Assembly: GCF_028736215.1 (NCBI RefSeq)
Contig: NZ_CP117883.1
Coordinates: forward strand, 2,232,001-2,296,000
DNA: 64,000 bases
Direction: 5' to 3'
DNA from: Mucilaginibacter sp. KACC 22773
GTDB lineage: Bacteria > Bacteroidota > Bacteroidia > Sphingobacteriales > Sphingobacteriaceae
Of this stretch, positions 17,555 to 27,146 are shown in pieces (within the stretch, counting starts at the first letter, position 1; every line of letters begins with the position of its first letter). Below the pieces are notes generated by a model, which was not told the DNA's origin, did no database searches, and saw only the letters and a program-made list of their open reading frames with translations. A program made the position numbers and the translations under genes.

Positions 17555-20449
17555 ATGAAAAACCCTACACTGCCGGCTTTAAAATATCTAATAATCGCAA
17601 TTATTCTTGTGCTTTCCACTCATTTAGCACAGGCCCAATCAGACCTTAAACTCTGGTACAGGCAGCCTGCACAAAAATGGACGGATGCCTTACCAATTGG
17701 GAATGGACGTTTAGGTGCAATGATATTCGGAGGGGTGGAAGAAGACAGAATCCAGTTTAATGAACAAACGTTATGGACGGGTGGCCCGCGCGCCTATGAG
17801 CGGCAAGAGGCTGTAAAATACCTGCAACCTATTCGCCAGCTTTTGTTTGATGGCAAACAGGCCGAAGCAGAAGCCCTTGCCGAAAAACATTTCATGGGCA
17901 TGAAAAGCAATGAAATTACGTATGCTGCCGATTCTGCCCGCTGGGTTAAAATGATGCGGAGTATAAAGGAGATTCAAGGTGTTGAGTTTCACGATGGCGC
18001 ATGGAAATCCATCACATTACCCACTCAGCAAGGTTGGGAAACAACACCTGGCTTTGAGGGGTTAGATGGTGCGGTTTGGTTTAGGACAGCTTTTGAAGTA
18101 CCCGTTGATTGGAAAGGAAAAAACCTGGTGCTTAGTTTGGGCCGCATCCGGGATTTGGATTTTACTTATATCAATGGCACCCAGATAGGCACAACCACCG
18201 GAGCCGCTTATCGTAAATATATCATCCCGGCTAAAGAGCTACATACAGGAACAAATTTATTAGCTATACAGGTATTGAATTTTAATGATAAAGGTGGCTT
18301 AACCAGCCCGGAAAAAGAAATGCTGATCTATCCCGAAGGGTTTGAGGCTGCTACCCTCAAAGGCGGAATAACCAGCAGCGAAATAACAACCGCGGTTGAT
18401 AAAGAGGGTAGCATTGTAACTCCTATAAAATTAAACGGAACCTGGAAATACCGGATCCAGGACGATAACCCACCGGCGTACCCACACTACAATGCCGATT
18501 ATCAGCCTTTTGGCGACCTGTACCTGCAATTCCCCAACCAAACAATAAGTGAATACAAACGCGATCTTGATATCACCACCGCTACAGCTCATGTAATCTA
18601 TACGGCTAATGGAGTAAACTACACCCGCGAGTACCTGGCAAGCGCCCCCGGTCGGCTAATAGCTATTCACTTAACTGCCGATAAGCCCGGCAGCATTACG
18701 GTAAAAGCCCTGATGAAAAGTCTGCATAAAAATTTTATTACCCGCAGGGTTGACGATCATACCCTGGCATTATCGTTAAAAGTACATGACGGGGCATTAC
18801 GCGGGGTAAGTTACCTGCATCTGCAGGCTGTTGGCGGCAAAGTGCTGGTAACAGCAAACAATATTAAAGTTACCGGTGCCAATGAGGCTACGTTATATTT
18901 AACCGCTGCTACAAATTTCAAAAATTACCGTGATGTATCGGGCACCCCGGAAGCCATCTGCAAAAAGCAAATAGCAGGCATCGTACATAAAAGCTACCCG
19001 GCTATAAAGGCAGAACATATTAAAGATTATCAAAAATACTTCAAAACATTCTCCATTGATCTTGGTAAAGGCGTCAATGCTGATTTGCCTACAGATGAGC
19101 GGATCCTGAAGTTCAGGGATACACCCGACCCATCGTTTATCACACTGTACACGCAATATGGCAGGTATTTGTTGATATCGTCCTCTCGTGCCGGCAATGG
19201 TCCGGCCAATTTGCAGGGCTTATGGAATGATCTGCTTACGCCGCCATGGGGCAGTAAATTTACCACCAACATCAATTTACAGATGAACTACTGGCCTGCT
19301 GAGGTGTTGAACCTTTCGGCCTGCAGCGAACCGTTTTTCAGTATAGTTGATGACCTGGCTAAAACAGGTAAGCAAACGGCAAAAGAACATTACGGTGCAC
19401 CCGGCTGGGTGCTGCACCATAATACCGACCTGTGGCGGGGCACTGCTCCGGTAAATGCATCAAATCATGGTATTTGGGTAAGCGGTGGTGCATGGCTTTG
19501 TCACCAGTTATGGGAGCATTATTTGTATACTAAGGATAAAAGTTTTTTACAAAACCGCGCTTATCCCGAAATGAAGGGGGCGGCGGAGTTTTTTGTGCAC
19601 TTTTTAGTGAAAGATCCTAAGACCGGTTACCTTATCAGCAGCCCCTCCAATTCGCCTGAACATGGCGGATTGGTAGCGGGGCCTACGATGGATCACCAGA
19701 TCATCCGCGATTTATTTAAAAATTGCATAGCAGCATCAACTGTTTTAGGAGTTGATAAGGATTTTGCCGATACACTAAAAGCAAAATACGATCAGATAGC
19801 CCCCAACAGGATTGGCAAATACGGTCAACTACAGGAATGGATGGAAGATAAGGACGATACTGCCGATACCCACCGGCATGTATCGCACATGTGGGGCGTG
19901 TTCCCCGGTACAGATATCACCTGGAAAACCACGGATCTGATGCATGCTGCCGAAAAATCCATGCTATACCGTGGTGATGAAGGAACTGGCTGGAGTATTG
20001 CCTGGAAGGTAAATATATGGGCGAGGATGAAACAGGGCGATCATGCTTACCTCATGTTCGCCAAATTGCTTTCGCCTGCTGACGTAAGCTCAGGCAAAGA
20101 AAAAGGCGGGGTTTACCACAACCTGTTTGATGCGCATCCGCCTTTCCAGATTGATGGAAACTTTGGTGGTGCCGCCGGATTATCAGAAATGCTGCTGCAA
20201 AGTCAGGACGATGAAATTGAGCTGCTGCCAGCACTGCCGGCTGCTTTGGCGCAGGGAAGTATAAAAGGCATTTGCGCCCGTGGTGGTTTTGAATTGAACT
20301 TTAACTGGCAAAACGGACAGTTGCAGGGAGTACAAGTGCTATCAAAAATTGGCGGGGTTTGTCGCTTGCGTTATCATGATAAAACCGTCAACATCAATAC
20401 ACAAAAGGGCGGGTCGTACCAATTTAACGCTGATCTGGAACAGCTATAA
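17555..20449 (+). CDS. GH95 alpha-L-fucosidase/galactosidase with inserted domain
   Basis: A 964-residue exported enzyme of the GH95 family. The N-terminal beta domain starts with WTDALPIGNGRLGAMIFGG. The (alpha/alpha)6 barrel carries the catalytic set: N572 and N574 in TTNINLQMNYW, E702 in SPSNSPEHG, and D867 in IDGNFGG. Normal members are about 750-800 residues. Here about 195 extra residues (about 117-312) interrupt the N-terminal domain between KHFMG and YQPFGDLYLQF. The insert looks like a jelly-roll sugar-binding module of the GH2 type (WFRTAFEVP, YINGTQIG). It starts 8 nt after the previous gene. Substrates are terminal L-fucose or L-galactose on side chains; which one is not decided by sequence. 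Confidence 0.9.
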   Translation: MKNPTLPALKYLIIAIILVLSTHLAQAQSDLKLWYRQPAQKWTDALPIGNGRLGAMIFGGVEEDRIQFNEQTLWTGGPRAYERQEAVKYLQPIRQLLFDGKQAEAEALAEKHFMGMKSNEITYAADSARWVKMMRSIKEIQGVEFHDGAWKSITLPTQQGWETTPGFEGLDGAVWFRTAFEVPVDWKGKNLVLSLGRIRDLDFTYINGTQIGTTTGAAYRKYIIPAKELHTGTNLLAIQVLNFNDKGGLTSPEKEMLIYPEGFEAATLKGGITSSEITTAVDKEGSIVTPIKLNGTWKYRIQDDNPPAYPHYNADYQPFGDLYLQFPNQTISEYKRDLDITTATAHVIYTANGVNYTREYLASAPGRLIAIHLTADKPGSITVKALMKSLHKNFITRRVDDHTLALSLKVHDGALRGVSYLHLQAVGGKVLVTANNIKVTGANEATLYLTAATNFKNYRDVSGTPEAICKKQIAGIVHKSYPAIKAEHIKDYQKYFKTFSIDLGKGVNADLPTDERILKFRDTPDPSFITLYTQYGRYLLISSSRAGNGPANLQGLWNDLLTPPWGSKFTTNINLQMNYWPAEVLNLSACSEPFFSIVDDLAKTGKQTAKEHYGAPGWVLHHNTDLWRGTAPVNASNHGIWVSGGAWLCHQLWEHYLYTKDKSFLQNRAYPEMKGAAEFFVHFLVKDPKTGYLISSPSNSPEHGGLVAGPTMDHQIIRDLFKNCIAASTVLGVDKDFADTLKAKYDQIAPNRIGKYGQLQEWMEDKDDTADTHRHVSHMWGVFPGTDITWKTTDLMHAAEKSMLYRGDEGTGWSIAWKVNIWARMKQGDHAYLMFAKLLSPADVSSGKEKGGVYHNLFDAHPPFQIDGNFGGAAGLSEMLLQSQDDEIELLPALPAALAQGSIKGICARGGFELNFNWQNGQLQGVQVLSKIGGVCRLRYHDKTVNINTQKGGSYQFNADLEQL

Positions 20450-20453
20450 AAAG

Positions 20454-23400
20454 ATGCAGGTAAACAAAGCTCATATTAAAAAACAGTTTTCCCGGTTTAA
20501 TCATCAACCGGTTTTAATGCTTTTTATATGCCTGGTGTTTACTTTTTTGATAAGCCCGGCATTTGCGCAAAATAACACCAGGCAGGAGATTTTGTTAAAC
20601 GCCGGTTGGCATACCATCGCTGATGATAATAACGTAAAGGCTTATCCGGGCTTTGAACAGGCCGGCTTTAAAGATCAAGACTGGAAAACTGTAAACGTAC
20701 CGCACAATTGGGATGAATATGAAGGTTACCGCCGTTTAAAACATGGCAACAGGCATGGCTATGCATGGTATCGCAAAATGTTCTTTCTGCCTGCAAAGCA
20801 GCAAAATAAGCGCTACTTTTTATGGTTTGAGGGTGTGGGTTCATATGCTACTGTTTGGTTAAATGGCAGGCAGGTGGGCTATCATGCAGGTGGGCGTACT
20901 TCGTTTACATTGGATGTTACTGATGCGATAAAAACGGGAAGTAAAAATCTGCTCTGTATTCGTGCAGATCATCCGGCCTTTATAAAAGATCTGCCATGGG
21001 TATGTGGCGGCTGTTCGGACGATCCGGGTTTTTCGGAAGGGTCGCAGCCTATGGGTATTTTCAGACCGGTACATTTGATTGTGACCAATGCGATACGTAT
21101 TGAGCCTTTTGGTGTACATATTTGGAATGATACCACCGTCTCCGAAAAATTAGCCACCCTTAACCTCGAAACAGCAATAAAAAATTACGATAAGCAACCT
21201 TCTTCCATTCGTGTCAGCAATAAACTGGTTGATGCTACAGGAAAAGTTGTTGCAGAAGTTAACACGTCGAAACAAGTTAAACCAGGTGAAACTGTTGTAG
21301 TACAGCAATTACTAAAAGATGTAGTCGGTGTACACTTATGGTCTTTACAAAATCCTTATTTATACAATTTAATTACCCGTGTTTGGCAGAATGGTAAACT
21401 TCAGGATCAAACAAATACAGCCTATGGCGTTCGCTGGATAAGCTGGCCATCTGGGCGTAATAATGGCGATAATCGTTTTTATTTGAATGGTAAACCGGTG
21501 TTTATCAATGGCATTGCTGAGTATGAACACCTGATGGGCAAGAGCCAGGCTTTTACCGCCGAAGAAATTAAAGCAAGGGTGATGCAGGTAAAGGCTGCAG
21601 GTTTTAATGCTTTCAGGGATGCGCATCAACCGCATAACCTGGCATACCAAACCTATTGGGATAAGCTGGGCATCCTTTGGTGGCCGCAATATTCGGCGCA
21701 TATCTGGTTTGATACGCCTGAGTTTAGGGCTGCTTATAAGACCCTGCTCGTTGATTGGGTCAAAGAACGCCGTAACAGCCCCTCAGTTATTTTGTGGGGC
21801 TTGCAGAATGAAAGCAAGCTGCCGGCCGATTTTGCCCATGAATGTTCTGAGATCATCCGCAAGCTTGATCCTACAGCATCATCACAGCGTAAAATAACCA
21901 CCTGTAACGGTGGCCAGGGCACCGATTGGGATGTTCCCCAAAACTGGACCGGCACCTATGGTGGCAACCCATTAACTTATGGCGAAGACCTCAAAAAACA
22001 GATCCTTGTGGGTGAGTATGGCGCCTGGAGAAGTCTTGGTTTTCATACCGAAGGTCCGTTTAATCAGAATGGTCCGCTTAGCGAGGACCGTATGACACAA
22101 CTGATGGAGACTAAAGTTCGCCTGGCCGATTCTGTAAAAGACCGGGTTGCGGGGCATTTTCAATGGTTGTTGTACTCACATGAAAATCCGGGTCGCACCC
22201 AAGGTGGAGAAGGTCAGCGGGAGTTGGACAGGGTAGGGCCGGTTAACTATAAGGGCTTATTTACACCCTGGGGGCAACCAGCCGATGCATTTTATATGTA
22301 CCGGGCCAATTATGCACCAAAAGATAAAGAGCCGATGGTTTACATTGTATCCCATACATGGCCCGACCGCTGGGTGGCAGCGGGTAAAAAAGATAGTATT
22401 ACAGTTTACTCCAATTGTGATGAGGTAGAATTGTTTAACGATGTACAGCATATTTCGCTGGGTAAAAAGAAAAAAGGTAGGATAGGTACTCATTTTCAGT
22501 GGGATGGTGTGGATGTAAGATATAATGTTTTGTACACCGTTGGCTATGTAAATGGCAAAGCCGTTGCGCATGACCAGGTGGTGCTCAATCATTTACCCGC
22601 CGCCCCGCATTTAAATACGTATAAGTCAGCAAATTCAGCGTTACTTAAACCCGCAGCGGGTTACAATTACCTGTATCGCTTAAATTGCGGAGGTCCCGAT
22701 TATAAAGACAGCTTTGGTAATACATGGATGGCCGATAGGCATCAAGATAATAAAAATCAACCCGGCTCAATATCATGGACGGACGATTATCCGAACATGC
22801 CCGCCCTTTTTGCCAGCCAGCAACGCACATTTGATAACATTGGCAAAACAAATGATAGCCCATTGTTTCAAACATTCAGGTATGGGATGGATAAATTGCA
22901 GTTTAACTTCCCGGTAGCTGATGGCGATTACCGCATTGAATTATATTTTACTGAACCATGGTATGGCACAGGCGGCGGAATGGACTGCACCGGGTGGCGT
23001 TTATTTGATGTAGCTGTTAATGGTGAAACAAAGATCAAAAACCTGGATATCTGGAAAGAAGCGGGCTATGCCTGCGCACTAAAGAAAACAATTACCGCCC
23101 ACATCACAAGCGGTAAAATAAGCATAAGCTTCCCCAATGTACTGGCTGGGGAAGCTATCATATCTGCAGTGGGTATCAGTATTTTAAATGGCAGGGTACA
23201 TGCAGTGCCAAACAACAGTGGCATAATAACACATTTAAAATCAGCCGGTGGGTGGACACTGCAAAGCTGGATGGATGTGGGCCAAAAGCAATATGCAAAC
23301 GCCGGTATCAGCTTCAGTAATCTGCCGCCTGTACTTTTTGGGGCTGATTGGATTTGTACAGATCCTGCTGATAATAAGCAGTTTGCCTCGTTTAATGTAA

Positions 23401-24035
23401 CTGCCGATGCAGATGTATTTGTGGCGATGGATACTGCCCCTTCACAAAGGCCCGAATGGTTAAGCGATTATGAAGTTACCGGTTTGTATATAGAAAATGA
23501 CGCCAATGGCGGGCATAAGCTCCCGGTATACCGCAAAAGATTTAAAAAGGATGGTATGGTGCAATTAGGCGCGAACAACGAAAAATACATGTACACCGCA
23601 GCTGTTTTGCCGGTAACTACACTTGAACCGGCAACTGATCTGCGTAAAACCATAAGTTACAAAGCTGAAATCGCTGATATACAGGGTGATGGCATAGCCA
23701 GGGATACCTTGGCTGGTAAAAAAGTGATCCGGTTTGAAAAGGATGAGGGCGGCGCGGCATCGTTTGCTATTACCCCCGGTGTGGCTGATTTGTATGCTTT
23801 GCGCATAAAGTATTACAACTCAACCGATAAGACCTTTACTGCAAAAATGAAGCTGCTTGCTGCCGATGGATCGGTGATGAAAGAGGACAATTTAAACTTT
23901 AAACCGGTAGCCAAAAACAAGTCGGGAATGGTGGCTACTACAACGGGAACGAGTATTAACGCGGGCAATTATAAACTGATAATCAGGGGTGAAAAATGTG
24001 CAGGTTTATGTATATCCGGCATAGAAATGCAGTAG
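20454..24035 (+). CDS. Large GH2 hydrolase with malectin domain
   Basis: A 1193-residue exported protein. The ATG at 20454, 4 nt after the GH95 stop, is preferred over the in-frame ATG at 20349, which lies inside GH95. Order: a signal anchor ending SPAFAQ, a sugar-binding jelly roll (about 45-200), an Ig-like domain, and a TIM barrel with acid/base E453 (WGLQNE) and nucleophile E521 (VGEYGAW). A DUF4982-like beta domain follows, then a malectin domain (about 735-905, NCGGPDYKDSFGNTW) and further beta modules. GH2 enzymes release beta-linked Gal, GlcA, Man or arabinopyranose. The specificity here is unknown. The malectin module probably binds carbohydrate. Confidence 0.9.
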   Translation: MQVNKAHIKKQFSRFNHQPVLMLFICLVFTFLISPAFAQNNTRQEILLNAGWHTIADDNNVKAYPGFEQAGFKDQDWKTVNVPHNWDEYEGYRRLKHGNRHGYAWYRKMFFLPAKQQNKRYFLWFEGVGSYATVWLNGRQVGYHAGGRTSFTLDVTDAIKTGSKNLLCIRADHPAFIKDLPWVCGGCSDDPGFSEGSQPMGIFRPVHLIVTNAIRIEPFGVHIWNDTTVSEKLATLNLETAIKNYDKQPSSIRVSNKLVDATGKVVAEVNTSKQVKPGETVVVQQLLKDVVGVHLWSLQNPYLYNLITRVWQNGKLQDQTNTAYGVRWISWPSGRNNGDNRFYLNGKPVFINGIAEYEHLMGKSQAFTAEEIKARVMQVKAAGFNAFRDAHQPHNLAYQTYWDKLGILWWPQYSAHIWFDTPEFRAAYKTLLVDWVKERRNSPSVILWGLQNESKLPADFAHECSEIIRKLDPTASSQRKITTCNGGQGTDWDVPQNWTGTYGGNPLTYGEDLKKQILVGEYGAWRSLGFHTEGPFNQNGPLSEDRMTQLMETKVRLADSVKDRVAGHFQWLLYSHENPGRTQGGEGQRELDRVGPVNYKGLFTPWGQPADAFYMYRANYAPKDKEPMVYIVSHTWPDRWVAAGKKDSITVYSNCDEVELFNDVQHISLGKKKKGRIGTHFQWDGVDVRYNVLYTVGYVNGKAVAHDQVVLNHLPAAPHLNTYKSANSALLKPAAGYNYLYRLNCGGPDYKDSFGNTWMADRHQDNKNQPGSISWTDDYPNMPALFASQQRTFDNIGKTNDSPLFQTFRYGMDKLQFNFPVADGDYRIELYFTEPWYGTGGGMDCTGWRLFDVAVNGETKIKNLDIWKEAGYACALKKTITAHITSGKISISFPNVLAGEAIISAVGISILNGRVHAVPNNSGIITHLKSAGGWTLQSWMDVGQKQYANAGISFSNLPPVLFGADWICTDPADNKQFASFNVTADADVFVAMDTAPSQRPEWLSDYEVTGLYIENDANGGHKLPVYRKRFKKDGMVQLGANNEKYMYTAAVLPVTTLEPATDLRKTISYKAEIADIQGDGIARDTLAGKKVIRFEKDEGGAASFAITPGVADLYALRIKYYNSTDKTFTAKMKLLAADGSVMKEDNLNFKPVAKNKSGMVATTTGTSINAGNYKLIIRGEKCAGLCISGIEMQ

Positions 24036-24059
24036 AAAAATTGAGAAAAATATAGAAAA

Positions 24060-26825
24060 ATGCTAAAAAAGATCATTTTGTTTTTGCTGTTGGTATTACC
24101 ATTGGGATTATTTGCCCAGGACCTAAAAGTGGCAGGCCTGCAATGTGATTACAAACAAAACCCGCAAGGGATTGAGTCGGTATCGCCGGGGCTGAGCTGG
24201 CAGATGAAAAGCAGCAGAGCCAGCACCATGCAAACGGCTTACCGGGTATTGGTATCGGATGATTTGCAAAAGTTGAAAAGCAATAGTGGCAACATCTGGG
24301 ATTCAAAAAAAGTGAACTCGCCGGCATCTTTGCAGGTGGCTTACAAGGGCAGGCAATTGCAGCCGGCCAAAACTTACTATTGGAAGGTAATGGTTTGGGA
24401 TAACCATTACCAGCAATCAGCCTGGAGTAGTACCGCCAGTTGGCAAATGGGCTTGCTTACCCAAACCGACTGGGCAGGAGCCAACTGGATAGCCTATGAT
24501 AAACTACCCGATACTTCGGTTATTGTTCCGTTTTATCATGGTAAAGGACCAAAAAAGTTAGGGATAGCCAATGATGTGCTGCCATTGCTGCGTAAAATGT
24601 TCAATGTGGGCAATCAGCTTAAAAGAGCTACACTTTATATTTGCGGGCTGGGTCATTTCGACCTGAGTTTGAACGGCAAAAAAGTAGGTGATCATTTCCT
24701 TGATCCCGGCTGGACAAAATATGACAAGCAGGCCCTATATGTACCATTTGATGTTACCGGTCAGTTAAAAGCCGGTAAAAACACAATCGGCGTAATGTTG
24801 GGTAACGGGTTTTATTATATCCCCCGCGATAAACGCTACCGTAAACTTACCGGTGGATATGGCTACCCCAAAATGATATGCCGTTTGGTTATGGAGTACC
24901 AGGACGGGAGGATAGACAATCTTTTGAGTGACACCTCCTGGAAAACAACCCCCGGCCCGGTAATCTTCAGCAGTATTTATGGCGGCGAAGACTATAATGC
25001 CAACCTGGAACAGGCCGCATGGAACACCAATAGCTTTAATGATGAAAACTGGCGTAAGGCTATACAGGTTGATGGCCCGCCGATGCTAAACGCCCAGGCG
25101 GCCGACCCGCTGAAAGTAATGCAGGAGTTTATCCCCCAAAACAAAACACAATTAAACACAGGAGCCTGGATCTATGATCTTGGGCAAAACTTTTCGGGTA
25201 TCCCGCAAATTACGGTTAAAGGTAAAAAAGGAGATACGGTAAAGATAATTCCCGCCGAGCTGGTTAATGCTGATGGAAGTGCCAATCAAAAAGGATCGGG
25301 TGGGCCGCATTATTATAATTACATTTTAAAAGGTGATGGTGCCGAAACCTGGCAGCCGCAGTTTACCTATTATGGTTTCAGGTATTTACAGGTGGTGGGT
25401 GCGGCTCCGCAAAATGAGACTAATGCCAAACAGCAGCCGGTTATTGTCGCTATAAAAGGCCTGCATACGCGTAATGCCGCTGCCACGGTTGGCGATTTTG
25501 CCTGTTCAAATGAGCTGTTTAATAAAACCTTTAGGCTGATAGACTGGGCCATGAAAAGCAATATGGCCAGTGTGTTTACCGATTGCCCGCACCGCGAAAA
25601 ACTGGGCTGGCTGGAAGAAGCACATTTGGTGGGGAGTTCCCTGCATTATAACTATGATATAGTTGGGCTGGCGCGTAAGTGCATCAACGATATGCGAATT
25701 TCGCAAACCGAAGATGGTTTGATACCGGAGATAGCTCCTGAATATGTAAAGTTTGATGAGCCCTTCCGCGACTCGCCCGAATGGGGCAGCAACGCCGTTA
25801 TCCTGCCCTGGTACGTTTATCAATGGTATGGCGATAAAGGTGTATTGGCCCAAAATTACGATATGATAAAACGCTACCTGGCTTACCTCAATAAAAAAGC
25901 AGATGGTAATATTTTAATGCAGGGCTTAGGCGATTGGTACGATTTGGGTCCCAATCCGCCCGGCGTATCGCAATTAACACCACAAGGCATCACAGCCACA
26001 GCCTTATATTATTACGACCTGGATATCGCGACAAAAATTGCCACCTTACTGGGGAAAAGCGAAGACGCTGCAGCTTACAATAAATTAGCCGACCAGGTAA
26101 AGCAATCTTACAATAAAAAATTCTTTAACGCCGAAACCAAACAATACGGTACCGGCAGCCAGGCTGCAAATGCCATATCGGTTTATACCGGTTTGGTTGA
26201 ACCGCAATATAAAACCGCTGTGGTGAACAATATTGTAAAGGATATCCGCGGCAGGGGCAACAGCCTTACCGCCGGTGATATTGGTTACCGCTACCTGCTG
26301 AGGGTACTGGATGATGAAGGCCGGTCTGATGTGATATTTGATATGAATAGCCGTGCGGATGTGCCTGGTTATGGGTATCAGCTGGCGCATGGGGCAACAG
26401 CTCTGACGGAATCATGGGCGGCATTGCCATCGGTATCAAACAACCACTTTATGCTGGGCCATTTAATGGAGTGGTTTTACAGCGGACTGGCTGGCATCCG
26501 CCCGGCAGATGATGCCATCGCCTTTAACAAAATAGAGATCAGGCCCGAAGTTGTAGGCGATGTAACCTGGGCAAAGGCAAACTACCAATCGCCTTACGGT
26601 ACCATTTCAAGCAGCTGGGAAAAGGAGGCAGGTAAGTTTGAGCTGAGTGTAAGCATTCCGGCTAATACAACGGCCATCATTTATTTGCCGGCAGCTAAAG
26701 CGGCTATGATCACCGCTGGCGGGCAAAGCATCAGGAACAGAAAAGGCATGGAGTTTATGGGATACAAAAATGGTAAGGCTTTGGTTAAGGTGGGGTCGGG
26801 TGGTTATTTGTTCGTGGTTAGGTAA
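24060..26825 (+). CDS. GH78 alpha-L-rhamnosidase
   Basis: A 921-residue exported enzyme (signal peptide ending GLFAQ) that removes terminal rhamnose, here probably from rhamnogalacturonan. The layout is standard: an N-terminal fibronectin-like domain (VAGLQCDYKQNPQGIE), a sugar-binding jelly roll with FDLSLNGKKVGDHFLDPGWT, the (alpha/alpha)6 barrel, and a C-terminal beta domain. The catalytic region TDCPHREKLGWLEEAH starts at D508 and matches the family DCPxRxxxGW signature. It lies 24 nt after the GH2 gene and is the last gene before a repeat-filled 321-nt gap. Confidence 0.93.
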   Translation: MLKKIILFLLLVLPLGLFAQDLKVAGLQCDYKQNPQGIESVSPGLSWQMKSSRASTMQTAYRVLVSDDLQKLKSNSGNIWDSKKVNSPASLQVAYKGRQLQPAKTYYWKVMVWDNHYQQSAWSSTASWQMGLLTQTDWAGANWIAYDKLPDTSVIVPFYHGKGPKKLGIANDVLPLLRKMFNVGNQLKRATLYICGLGHFDLSLNGKKVGDHFLDPGWTKYDKQALYVPFDVTGQLKAGKNTIGVMLGNGFYYIPRDKRYRKLTGGYGYPKMICRLVMEYQDGRIDNLLSDTSWKTTPGPVIFSSIYGGEDYNANLEQAAWNTNSFNDENWRKAIQVDGPPMLNAQAADPLKVMQEFIPQNKTQLNTGAWIYDLGQNFSGIPQITVKGKKGDTVKIIPAELVNADGSANQKGSGGPHYYNYILKGDGAETWQPQFTYYGFRYLQVVGAAPQNETNAKQQPVIVAIKGLHTRNAAATVGDFACSNELFNKTFRLIDWAMKSNMASVFTDCPHREKLGWLEEAHLVGSSLHYNYDIVGLARKCINDMRISQTEDGLIPEIAPEYVKFDEPFRDSPEWGSNAVILPWYVYQWYGDKGVLAQNYDMIKRYLAYLNKKADGNILMQGLGDWYDLGPNPPGVSQLTPQGITATALYYYDLDIATKIATLLGKSEDAAAYNKLADQVKQSYNKKFFNAETKQYGTGSQAANAISVYTGLVEPQYKTAVVNNIVKDIRGRGNSLTAGDIGYRYLLRVLDDEGRSDVIFDMNSRADVPGYGYQLAHGATALTESWAALPSVSNNHFMLGHLMEWFYSGLAGIRPADDAIAFNKIEIRPEVVGDVTWAKANYQSPYGTISSSWEKEAGKFELSVSIPANTTAIIYLPAAKAAMITAGGQSIRNRKGMEFMGYKNGKALVKVGSGGYLFVVR

Positions 26826-26893
26826 GGGAATATTTAAGGAGCGGTTTAAAAAAATGAGGATGACCTGTTGGGTTTAGGCCCTGGCAACACCCA

Positions 26894-26980
26894 TGTCATT
26901 GCGAGCGCAGCGCGGCAATCGCGAACTGTGTGTAGGTCCGCCCTGTATAGCATGCGATTGCTTCGTTCCTCGCAATGACA
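26894..26980. repeat. Palindromic intergenic repeat, family A copy 1
   Basis: An 87-bp element with perfect 12-bp terminal inverted repeats, TGTCATTGCGAG and CTCGCAATGACA. The interior has a second complementary pair (GCAATCGC / GCGATTGC). It is REP- or MITE-like and carries no gene. Confidence 0.8.
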
Positions 26981-27025
26981 TAGATTATATTAAAAAATAG
27001 ACTGACAATCAGTGATTTGCGAACA

Positions 27026-27120
27026 CGTCATTATAAGGAACGAAGCAATCCCAAACTATGCAGATCGGATTTGCAAGGCTGCTCTGTAAGTCGGGGATTG
27101 CTTCGTACCTCGCAATGACG
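27026..27120. repeat. Palindromic intergenic repeat, family A copy 2
   Basis: A 95-bp element ending in GCAATCC / GGATTGC and CGTCATT / AATGACG arms. Its interior is nearly the reverse complement of the copy at 28316-28410, so the two lie in opposite orientation on either side of the GH43-like gene. Confidence 0.8.
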
Positions 27121-27146
27121 GTCTCTTTTTAAGAATTATAGAAATT

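Larger units (their letters stand above)
26826..27146. other. Gene-free gap filled by two palindromic repeats
   Basis: This 321-nt region between the GH78 and GH43-like genes holds two copies of the 87-95 bp palindromic repeat family, at 26894-26980 and 27026-27120. No coding frame is credible. The repeats may act as transcription terminators or mRNA-stabilising structures. Confidence 0.7.

Noticed and set aside
20349..20453. Upstream start for the large GH2 gene
   Set aside because: It lies within the GH95 coding region and would put 35 residues before the signal anchor.
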